46,280 bases of DNA from an uncultured Lachnospiraceae bacterium (GTDB lineage: Bacteria > Bacillota > Clostridia > Lachnospirales > Lachnospiraceae). Positions 7,295-14,066 of the stretch are shown here, one piece after another. The number at the start of each line of letters is the position of its first letter. The first letter of the stretch is position 1. Made by a program: the position numbers and the translations under genes. Below the pieces are notes generated by a model, which worked only from the letters and a program-made list of their open reading frames with translations, searched no databases and was not told the DNA's origin. Location of the stretch: the NCBI GenBank assembly GCA_947629385.1, contig CANRDO010000025.1, positions 1 through 46,280 of the forward strand, written 5' to 3'.

Positions 7295-9313
7295 TTGACG
7301 ACAGGCCAGAGAAAAATATATGACGGAGAGCGTATGGAGAGACGGTTTCTTCCGACGACGAGGCGGGAGCTTGAGGAACAAAATATCGACCAGCTCGATT
7401 TTGTGTATGTGATCGGGGATGCGTATGTGGACCACCCGTCGTTTGGGCATGCGATCATCAGCCGGGTGCTGGAAGCCCGCGGATATACGGTGGGAATCAT
7501 TCCACAGCCGAACTGGCGCGACACGGCAAGTGTCATGGCGCTTGGGCGGCCGAGGCTTGGCTTTTTAGTGAGTGCCGGCAATATGGATTCGATGGTTAAC
7601 CACTATGCGGTTTCCCGCAGAAGAAGGAAGAGCGACGCGTACACGCCGGGCGGAGAGACGGGCAGGCGCCCGGATTACGCCGCGACGGTCTACTGTAATC
7701 TCATCCGGCAGGCCTACCGGGATGTGCCGATCATTGTCGGCGGCATCGAGGCGAGCCTGCGCAGGCTCGCGCATTACGATTACTGGTCAGATTCGCTGAA
7801 GCGCTCGATCCTTATGGACAGCGCGGCAAATCTGATCTCCTACGGAATGGGAGAGCGCTCAATAGTGGAGATTGCGGATGCATTGAATGCCGGGATCGAC
7901 GTTCACGATATTACGTTCGTGGATGGGACCTGTTATCGGACAAAGAAGCTTGAAACGGTTTATGATTATGAACTCCTTCCGTCTTACGAGGAGCTCTGCG
8001 CGGATAAAAGGAATTATGCACAGAGCTTCTATATCCAGTACCGTAATACGGATCCATTTACCGGGAAGCGCCTTGTGGAACCGTACGGGACAGTTTATGT
8101 CGTGCAGAATCCTCCTGCGAAGCCGCTTAGCGTGCAGGAGATGGACGATGTCTATGATCTGCCCTACTGCGGGACTTATCATCCGATGTACGAGGAGGCA
8201 GGCGGGATCCCGGCTATCGCCGAGGTGAAGTTCAGCCTGGTCAGCAACCGTGGCTGCTTCGGCGGATGCAATTTCTGTGCGCTTACGTTTCACCAGGGGC
8301 GAATCGTCCAGGTGCGCAGCCATGAATCGATTCTGAAGGAGGCGCGTGCGCTCACGGAGGATCCAGGCTTCAAGGGATATATCCATGATGTCGGCGGGCC
8401 GACTGCGAATTTCCGGCAGCCTGCCTGCGAAAAGCAGCTTGAGAAGGGGGCGTGCCGAGATCGACAGTGCCTGTTTCCGACTCCCTGCAAAAACCTGCGC
8501 GCAGATCACAGCGACTATGTCGCACTGCTTCGAAAGCTGCGTGCTCTGCCGCGGGTGAAAAAGGTTTTCATCCGCTCCGGCATCCGTTTTGATTACCTGC
8601 TGGCGGATGGGTCGGACACATTTTTCCGGGAGCTTGTTCAACACCATGTCAGCGGGCAGCTAAAGGTCGCGCCAGAGCATGTCTCGAATCGGGTGCTCGA
8701 CAAGATGGGCAAGCCGCGGCACAGCGTTTACCAGAAATTTGTCACCCGATATGAAGAGATCAATCGTGACTGTGGGATGGATCAGTATCTGGTGCCGTAT
8801 CTGATGTCATCACACCCGGGTTGTGAGATGGAGGATGCGGTTGAGCTGGCCTGTTATCTGAAAAAGACCGGACATATGCCGGAGCAGGTGCAGGATTTTT
8901 ATCCGACGCCGTCCACGATATCGACCTGTATGTACTACACGGGCCTGGATCCACGCACGATGGAACCGGTCTACGTCGAGAAGAATCCGCATCGCAAGGC
9001 GCTGCAGCGCGCACTGATCCAGTATCGCAAGCCGGAGAATTATGAGCTTGTGGAAGAGGCGCTGATCCTTGCCGGCCGGAAGGATCTGATCGGATACGGT
9101 TCGGAGTGCCTGATCCGGCCGAGAGAGGACAGTGCCGTCAGACGCCGAGGGACAGAAGCAGGACATGCGGGCACGCAGGATCTGCCGGTCGGAAGGGGAA
9201 AGGCGGCAAAGACAACAAGGACGCCAAAGACGACAAAGACGCCAGAGACGACAGAGACGCCCGGAAAGCGCAAGAAGCGAACGATTCGCAATATTCACAA
9301 GAAGAAGGCATAA
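7295..9313 (+). CDS. YgiQ-family (UPF0313) radical SAM protein
   Basis: A 672-residue protein with the YgiQ signature DYVIGDAYVDHPSFGHAIISRVLE-type N-terminus, a central radical SAM cluster motif (C321-x3-C325-x2-C328 in RGCFGGCNFCALTFHQG), and the family's CKNLRADHSDYVALLRKLR and PFYPTPSTISTCMYYTG-like segments. It should bind a 4Fe-4S cluster and cleave SAM; the reaction of this family is not established. The TTG start at 7295 has AGGAAGG seven bases upstream. An ATG at 7334 with GGAG five bases upstream is a fair alternative. The C-terminal 60 residues are a basic, low-complexity TPK/TTK/TPE/TTE repeat tail ending KKKA, not expected to be structured. Confidence 0.9.
   Translation: MTTGQRKIYDGERMERRFLPTTRRELEEQNIDQLDFVYVIGDAYVDHPSFGHAIISRVLEARGYTVGIIPQPNWRDTASVMALGRPRLGFLVSAGNMDSMVNHYAVSRRRRKSDAYTPGGETGRRPDYAATVYCNLIRQAYRDVPIIVGGIEASLRRLAHYDYWSDSLKRSILMDSAANLISYGMGERSIVEIADALNAGIDVHDITFVDGTCYRTKKLETVYDYELLPSYEELCADKRNYAQSFYIQYRNTDPFTGKRLVEPYGTVYVVQNPPAKPLSVQEMDDVYDLPYCGTYHPMYEEAGGIPAIAEVKFSLVSNRGCFGGCNFCALTFHQGRIVQVRSHESILKEARALTEDPGFKGYIHDVGGPTANFRQPACEKQLEKGACRDRQCLFPTPCKNLRADHSDYVALLRKLRALPRVKKVFIRSGIRFDYLLADGSDTFFRELVQHHVSGQLKVAPEHVSNRVLDKMGKPRHSVYQKFVTRYEEINRDCGMDQYLVPYLMSSHPGCEMEDAVELACYLKKTGHMPEQVQDFYPTPSTISTCMYYTGLDPRTMEPVYVEKNPHRKALQRALIQYRKPENYELVEEALILAGRKDLIGYGSECLIRPREDSAVRRRGTEAGHAGTQDLPVGRGKAAKTTRTPKTTKTPETTETPGKRKKRTIRNIHKKKA
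9212..9262 (+). repeat. 9/18-bp tandem repeats coding for the Thr/Pro/Lys tail of the YgiQ-like protein
   Basis: Successive nine-base units (acaacaagg, acgccaaag, acgacaaag, acgccagag, acgacagag, acgccc) start at 9212. Units alternate as an 18-bp higher repeat. Each unit is three codons, so unit loss or gain keeps the frame. Confidence 0.7.
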
Positions 9314-9363
9314 GAGCCGCCGAAAAGAAGAACGAGAAGGCGGAAAAACGGAGGCTGACCAGC

Positions 9364-9972
9364 ATGAAAAAAGTGAAAAAGGGCAGTTACGGCTACATCA
9401 AATACGCAAAAATCAAGACTTTTCTGATCACATTCGTTCTGTTTGCAATCCCACTCGTTATTTATGTGACGGGGTACATTCAGACGAAGACGCGACTGAA
9501 TTTGTTCACGTTTGTCGCAATCCTCGGCTGCCTTCCGGCGTGCAAGTCGCTGGTCGGGCTGATCATGATTCTGATGCAGAAATCGATGCCGGAGGAGAAA
9601 TATCGGGAGGCCTCAGCGGCGGCGAAGGATCTTGTGGCAGGGTATGAGCTGGTTTTTACGGCGTACGAGCACACAACTCCGGTCAATGCGCTTGTGGTCT
9701 GCGGCGACCAGCTGGTCTGCTATACGCCGGACGAGAAGACAGATCTGGCTTACATCGAGAAGCATCTCTCGCGGATCCTGACGGTGAACGGATTCCCTTC
9801 TGTGCAGCCGAAGGTGATGAAGGATTTTCGAAAATATCTGCAGCGCGTGTCGGAGCTTGCGGGACGTGCGGAGCATTATCGCGAGGGCATCGAATTTACC
9901 CCGGATGAGCGTTATCCCAAGCTGTCGCGGGAGGAATTGATCCTGCACACACTGTTTGCCATTTCTCTGTAA
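9364..9972 (+). CDS. Conserved membrane protein of unknown function
   Basis: A 202-residue protein with a basic N-terminus (MKKVKKGSYGYIKYAKIKT) and two adjacent membrane segments (FLITFVLFAIPLVIYVTGYI and LNLFTFVAILGCLPACKSLVGLIMILM). A cytoplasmic region of about 140 residues follows, with mixed alpha/beta character and no recognised motif. I do not recognise the family beyond clostridial two-TM conserved proteins. The ATG at 9364 has GGAGG nine bases upstream. The reading frame stays open back to 9106, but that extension is the other frame of the ygiQ repeat tail and is not counted. It is followed after 24 bp by the RluA-type gene. Confidence 0.75.
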   Translation: MKKVKKGSYGYIKYAKIKTFLITFVLFAIPLVIYVTGYIQTKTRLNLFTFVAILGCLPACKSLVGLIMILMQKSMPEEKYREASAAAKDLVAGYELVFTAYEHTTPVNALVVCGDQLVCYTPDEKTDLAYIEKHLSRILTVNGFPSVQPKVMKDFRKYLQRVSELAGRAEHYREGIEFTPDERYPKLSREELILHTLFAISL

Positions 9973-9996
9973 TAGGTTCGGAGGGGACACAGGACG

Positions 9997-11016
9997 ATGA
10001 GACAGATCAAGGTGACGCCGAGGGAGGCTGGGCAGCGTCTCGACAAGCTGCTTGGGCGGTATCTGAACGAGGCGCCGAAGAGTTTCCTGTACAAGATGAT
10101 GCGCAAGAAAAATATTACACTGAACGGGAAACGTGCGCAGGGAAATGAGATCGTGCAGTCGGGGGACGAGGTTTGCCTGTATTTAGCGGAGGAGACGATT
10201 GAAAAATTCCAAAGTGCTGCAGCGCCTGGAGTATCGAACCGATCTTCTGAAAAATCATCGAAAAGGCTTCCGGATATCATCTACGAGGATGAGCATATTC
10301 TGCTGATCAATAAGCCGGCGGGGCTGCTCTCGCAGAAGGCGCGCCCGCAGGATGTTTCATTGGTCGAGTATCTGACCGCCTATCTGTTGGATTCCGGGGC
10401 GATCACAGCGAAGGAGCTGGAGCTGTTTCATCCGGCAATCTGTAATCGGCTTGACCGTAACACCAGTGGGATTGTGATAGCCGGGAAGACGCTTACGGGA
10501 CTGCAGGAGATGAGCCGTTTGCTGAAGGAGCGGACGGTCCGCAAATATTATCGCTGCGTGGTCGCTGGGAAAGTAGAGGGAAGCAGATATCTGAAGGGAT
10601 ATCTCAGGAAGGACGAAGCCGGGAATATCGTCACAGTGACACAGAAGGATAGGCCAGACAGCTTGCCAATCGAGACGGAGTACCGCGCGGTCGCGTCGCA
10701 TAATGGGCTTACGCTCCTTGAAGTGCATCTGATCACAGGAAGAAGCCATCAGATCCGCGCGCATCTGGCGTCCATCGGTCATCCGATCCTGGGCGACCCG
10801 AAGTACGGCAATGCCGGGATCAATCGTCGCTATAAAGCCTCCCACGGGGTAAAAGCACAGCTGCTTCATGCCTGCCGGATAGAATTTCCCCAGATGGAGG
10901 GAACGCTTAGCTACCTCTCCGACAGAACCTTCTCTGCGCCGGAGCCGGAGCTCTTTTGGCGTGTACTGTCAGAAAAAGATGCTGCTCTGGTTGGCATAGT
11001 TGATAAAAGCGTTTAA
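9997..11016 (+). CDS. RluA-family 23S rRNA pseudouridine synthase (RluC/RluD-like)
   Basis: A 339-residue protein. It has an N-terminal S4 RNA-binding domain (RLDKLLGRYLNEAPKSFLYKMMRKKNITLNGKRA, about residues 12-50) and a PsuA/RluA catalytic domain (about 90-310). The catalytic aspartate lies in CNRLDRNTSGIVIAGKT; the family usually has His where this has Asn (H-R-L-D becomes N-R-L-D). The KYYRCVVAG and GRSHQIRAHLASIGHPILGDPKYG motifs are intact. It should isomerise specific 23S rRNA uridines; the site is not determinable here. Its last 48 bp overlap the convergent LytTR regulator gene. GGAGG lies about 14 bases before the ATG, a slightly long spacing. Confidence 0.9.
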   Translation: MRQIKVTPREAGQRLDKLLGRYLNEAPKSFLYKMMRKKNITLNGKRAQGNEIVQSGDEVCLYLAEETIEKFQSAAAPGVSNRSSEKSSKRLPDIIYEDEHILLINKPAGLLSQKARPQDVSLVEYLTAYLLDSGAITAKELELFHPAICNRLDRNTSGIVIAGKTLTGLQEMSRLLKERTVRKYYRCVVAGKVEGSRYLKGYLRKDEAGNIVTVTQKDRPDSLPIETEYRAVASHNGLTLLEVHLITGRSHQIRAHLASIGHPILGDPKYGNAGINRRYKASHGVKAQLLHACRIEFPQMEGTLSYLSDRTFSAPEPELFWRVLSEKDAALVGIVDKSV

Positions 11017-11688
11017 TGTGCTGTTGAAAAGGTTTTTGCTGACCGGGACAAGGTCGCCGGACGAAAGCCTGATCTGATAACGTGTGATCTCTGCAATGTG
11101 CTTGAGGTTGACCAGGTAGCTCCGGTGCGGGCGAACAAAGGTCATATCCGGAAGAAGCTGCTCAAGTCCCTTGAGCGTGCCAATGCAGATCTCCTTCGTA
11201 TTGTTCGTGAGATGGATGACGATCTCATGTCCGTAGATTTCAAAGAACAAGATATCATCGATCGGTGTGCACAGATGTCCCCGCGTCGTCATAAAGTGAA
11301 GCTTTTGCGGGGCGTTCTTTTCGAGAAAACGATCCAGCGCAATGTCGAGCTTTTCCGGATCGATTGGCTTTAACAGATAGTGAAGCGGCGCCGCATCGTA
11401 GCTCTCCAACGCGTAGCTGGTAAGCGCCGTCATGAAGACAATGTCCGTCTGGTCATTGTTCTTGCGCAGGGATTTTGCAAACTGGATTCCCTTTTCTGTG
11501 TCGTAATAGATATCCAAAAAGAGAAGATCATATTTTTCATCTTCCTTCATCGCATGACTTAAATTGTCCGGGTCCGAGAAGACGGAGACGTGATAGGACA
11601 CGTTCCGCTTTGTCAGAGCATCTTCTAGCATAGGCCGGAAGGAGCTAAGAAAGACTGCGTCATCGTCGCAGATAGCGATCTTATACAT
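10969..11688 (-). CDS. LytTR-family response regulator (AgrA/VirR-like)
   Basis: A 239-residue DNA-binding response regulator. The receiver domain (1-120) has the acidic pocket CDDD (8-10), phospho-acceptor D59 in LLFLDIYYDTEKG, the MTALTSYALES switch region and K107 or nearby in LLKPID. The LytTR domain (about 135-235) has ILFFEIYGHEIVIHL and FVRPHRSYLVNLKHIAEI. Such regulators bind paired direct repeats and are normally paired with GHKL-type kinases. The same-strand GHKL kinase at 17855-19861 is the obvious candidate partner, though 6 kb away. The coding 3' end overlaps the rluA-type gene by 48 bp. A promoter and an 8-bp repeat pair lie upstream. Confidence 0.93.
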   Translation of the reverse strand: MYKIAICDDDAVFLSSFRPMLEDALTKRNVSYHVSVFSDPDNLSHAMKEDEKYDLLFLDIYYDTEKGIQFAKSLRKNNDQTDIVFMTALTSYALESYDAAPLHYLLKPIDPEKLDIALDRFLEKNAPQKLHFMTTRGHLCTPIDDILFFEIYGHEIVIHLTNNTKEICIGTLKGLEQLLPDMTFVRPHRSYLVNLKHIAEITRYQIRLSSGDLVPVSKNLFNSTLNAFINYANQSSIFF

Positions 11689-11721
11689 GTTGTTATCCTG
11701 CCTTCTTTTGCATTTCTTTTT

Positions 11722-11750
11722 ATCATACGCCTCAGATTTCTCTAATGCAA
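11722..11750 (-). promoter_or_regulatory. Sigma-A-type promoter for the LytTR regulator
   Basis: On the minus strand: TTGCAT (11750-11745), 17-bp spacer, TATGAT (11727-11722), about 34 bp before the start codon at 11688. The paired repeats at 11766-11794 lie just upstream of this -35. Confidence 0.65.
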
Positions 11751-11765
11751 GTTATCTTTTGGTCT

Positions 11766-11794
11766 ATTCGTGTTCCTGAGAGGACGATTCGTGT
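11766..11794. promoter_or_regulatory. Paired ATTCGTGT direct repeats, candidate LytTR operator
   Basis: ATTCGTGT occurs at 11766-11773 and again at 11787-11794. The start-to-start distance is 21 bp, two helical turns, as in known LytTR operators. The repeats sit upstream of the -35 of the LytTR gene and about 100 bp before the divergent REC-HD-GYP gene. Binding by this regulator is inferred from geometry; the repeat itself is not a close match to the general LytTR consensus. Confidence 0.4.
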
Positions 11795-11895
11795 GATAGG
11801 ATTGTCTTTTTTCGAATAACATGATATTTTATTTATAATTATGCAATTTTTTCGTAGTTTTTTCACAATTTTCACTGTCGAAAAGGAGAAGGAAA

Positions 11896-12663
11896 ATGAC
11901 AGAGCAGATAGAGAAGATCGATGTCCTTATCGTGGATGACAGCGCGATCAACCGAAAGTTTGCGGAGCGGATCTTGAAGGATGACTACCGTGTCATATGC
12001 GCGGATTCGGGCCGTCAGGCATTAGAATTTCTTGAAATTTACGAGCCGAAGCTGATTCTGCTCGATTTCCGCATGCCGGAGATGGACGGCGCGGAGACGA
12101 TGGCAAAGATTCGTGAAAACCCGGCCTGGGAGAAGATTCCGGTCATCATTTTGACAGCGGATTCTGCTCCCGAGACAGAGAAGGAATTTTTCGAGATGGG
12201 AGCGGCGGACTTTATCGTCAAGCCTTTTGTCCCGATGACGGTCAAAAGCCGGATCGGGCGGATGATCGAGCTGTACGGTCTTCGGGTGGAGCTCGAGAGC
12301 AAGCTGGAGGAAAAGAGCAAGCTGCTTGAGAAGGTATCGCTGAATTCAATCCTGGCGATTGCGAACACGATCGACGCCAAGGACGCTTACACCTCGGGAC
12401 ATTCGGTGCGCGTCGCCAAGTGCTCGGAGGAGATTGCGAAGCGGCTGGGCTGGAGCGAGGAGGAGGTGCGCAACATCTATCACATCGGTCTGCTGCACGA
12501 CATCGGAAAGATCGGCGTGCCGGACTCGATCCTGAACAAGCCAAGCCGCTTAAGCGACGAGGAGTTTGTGCAGATCAAGAAGCACCCGGTGATCGGGGGG
12601 CGAGATTCTGAAGAACATCCGCATGATCCCGAACGTCGCCGACGGGGCGCTCTATCACCATGA
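11896..12663 (+). CDS. REC-HD-GYP-GGDEF protein, N-terminal part (ends at a +1 frameshift)
   Basis: This frame encodes 255 residues. It begins with a receiver domain (VDD at 13-15, phospho-acceptor D57 in LILLDFRMPEMDG, K109 in FIVKPF) and a linking helix. Then comes the first half of an HD-GYP phosphodiesterase domain: SGHSVRVAKCSEEIAKRLG and the HD pair H201-D202 in GLLHDIGKIGVPDSIL. After HPVIGG the frame runs into unrelated sequence (RDSEEHPHDPERRRRGALSP) and stops. Removing one G from the G6 run at 12595-12600 restores ...HPVIGGEILKNIRMIPNV and joins the next frame. The intact product would be about 681 residues. HD-GYP domains hydrolyse c-di-GMP. A good GGAG site precedes the ATG. It is either a sequencing error, a true pseudogene or a phase-variable switch. 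Confidence 0.85.
   Translation: MTEQIEKIDVLIVDDSAINRKFAERILKDDYRVICADSGRQALEFLEIYEPKLILLDFRMPEMDGAETMAKIRENPAWEKIPVIILTADSAPETEKEFFEMGAADFIVKPFVPMTVKSRIGRMIELYGLRVELESKLEEKSKLLEKVSLNSILAIANTIDAKDAYTSGHSVRVAKCSEEIAKRLGWSEEEVRNIYHIGLLHDIGKIGVPDSILNKPSRLSDEEFVQIKKHPVIGGRDSEEHPHDPERRRRGALSP
12595..12600 (+). other. G6 homopolymer at the frameshift point
   Basis: Six consecutive G residues at 12595-12600. Five would keep the HD-GYP frame (ATC GGG GGC GAG ATT). The whole 11896-13942 span is 2047 nt, one more than a multiple of three, consistent with a single-base insertion. Confidence 0.8.
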
Positions 12664-13942
12664 GCGCTACGACGGAAAAGGCTATCCGTTCGGTCTTGCT
12701 GGTGAGGATATCCCGTATTGCGCGAGGATCATCGCAATCGCGGACGCCTACGACGCGATGACCTCCAACCGCATCTACCGGACCAAGCTTCCGGATCTGA
12801 AGGTCGTGAACGAGTTTGAGCGTTGCTCCGGGACACAGTTTGATCCGCATCTTGCCCATGTGTTTGTGGGGATGCTGAACGAGGGCTTCTATCTCCCGCC
12901 GGAGACCAGAAGAGAGGGCGACAACGCGGTAAACGAGCAGTGGAACATCGTGGATGACAACCGCACGCTGCTGAACCGCATTCTCTCAGAGTACGGCTCT
13001 GGAAAGAACGCGCTGGATTCCCTGACCGGGCTGCACAACCGCGGCTATGGCGAGAAGGCAATCGAAGGGCTCCTCGCGGAGGGTCACAGGGGCGCTCTGA
13101 TGATCACAGATCTGGATAATTTCAAGAATGTAAACGATACATATGGGCACCTGATGGGCGACAAGATACTGAAGTTGCTTGCGGCGGCTTTGTCCTCCAA
13201 CGTGGCGGACAAGGATGTTCTGTGTCGTCTGGGCGGAGACGAATTTGTCGCCTTCTTTACGGATGATGTGGACAGAGAAATGCTGCAGGAGAGGATCCGA
13301 CACATCATGGACGCTTTCGCGGCAAGCCTTGTAGATATTAATTTTGAAAATCTCACGCACATTTCCGCCGGGGTCGCGCTGTGCCCTTCCGACGGCAAGA
13401 GCTTTTCCGCCCTGTACAGCAACGCGGACAAGGCGCTGTATTTTGTGAAGAAGAACGGGAAGAATTCCTGCAGCTTTTATCAAGGCACCGCTGTCGGCAC
13501 ACCGAACCAGAAGCCCGGCACGGATCTCGATCATATCCGCCACATGCTGGAGGGCAGTATGGATGAGAGCCGCGGCTTGTTCAAGGTACCTTATGAGGAG
13601 TTCCCGAACCTGTACAATTATCTGTCTCGCTGTGTCAAGCGAAAAGGGCAGATGGTGCAGACTATTCTCTTTACAATCGGGAGTGAGAATCAGGATTATC
13701 TAGACAATTCGGTTTGCGAGGACGCAATGTCGACACTGGAGGTGGCCGCGGCGTATTCCCTGCGCATGGTGGACGTGGGCAGCCGCTACAGCAGCCTGCA
13801 GTATATCGTGATTCTAGTTGATACAAACATCGAAAACGGAAGAATGGTGGCAGACAGGGTGGTAAATCAGTTCTACAAGATCTATGCCGGTTCGAACGTC
13901 ACCTTGTCCTATGATATTCAGACGATGGTGGTAAACGCTTAG
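12623..13942 (+). CDS. REC-HD-GYP-GGDEF protein, C-terminal part (HD-GYP end plus diguanylate cyclase)
   Basis: This second frame supplies the rest of the protein broken at 12595-12600. It starts with the GYP half of the phosphodiesterase (HHERYDGKGYP) and the ARIIAIADAYDAMTSNRIYR helix. A GGDEF domain follows (LTGLHNRGYGEKAIEGLL ... DLDNFKNVNDTYGHLMGD ... CRLGGDEFVAFF), with the catalytic GGDEF intact. The last 130 residues (from about LDHIRHMLEGSMDE) resemble a degenerate second GGDEF-like fold. The ATG at 12623 is internal to the original gene and has no convincing ribosome binding site, so it is probably not a real start. If translated through, one protein would combine c-di-GMP synthesis and breakdown under receiver control. 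Confidence 0.85.
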   Translation: MIPNVADGALYHHERYDGKGYPFGLAGEDIPYCARIIAIADAYDAMTSNRIYRTKLPDLKVVNEFERCSGTQFDPHLAHVFVGMLNEGFYLPPETRREGDNAVNEQWNIVDDNRTLLNRILSEYGSGKNALDSLTGLHNRGYGEKAIEGLLAEGHRGALMITDLDNFKNVNDTYGHLMGDKILKLLAAALSSNVADKDVLCRLGGDEFVAFFTDDVDREMLQERIRHIMDAFAASLVDINFENLTHISAGVALCPSDGKSFSALYSNADKALYFVKKNGKNSCSFYQGTAVGTPNQKPGTDLDHIRHMLEGSMDESRGLFKVPYEEFPNLYNYLSRCVKRKGQMVQTILFTIGSENQDYLDNSVCEDAMSTLEVAAAYSLRMVDVGSRYSSLQYIVILVDTNIENGRMVADRVVNQFYKIYAGSNVTLSYDIQTMVVNA

Positions 13943-14066
13943 CGCCAAAGCATACTGTGATTGGAGCTGTTTGGACTTCGCGCGGTCGAAGCAAATCTGC
14001 CTGTGCCTGAAGTTGATGGATCGCACTGTGGACGGATCCGATAGACGGAAAAAGGAAGAATGAGGA

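Noticed and set aside
9106..9363. Open frame in front of the two-TM membrane protein, overlapping the ygiQ tail in another frame
   Set aside because: Its GGKDNKDAKDDKDARD sequence is only the other frame of a 9-bp repeat. The GGAGG at 9350 points to the ATG at 9364.
11834..11839. TATAAT before the REC-HD-GYP gene
   Set aside because: The expected -35 position (11811-11816) reads TTCGAA, only three of six, so I do not list a promoter here.
13943..14066. c-di-GMP riboswitch between the c-di-GMP gene and the hybrid kinase
   Set aside because: None of the conserved GEMM core bases were found; only short chance hairpins are visible.
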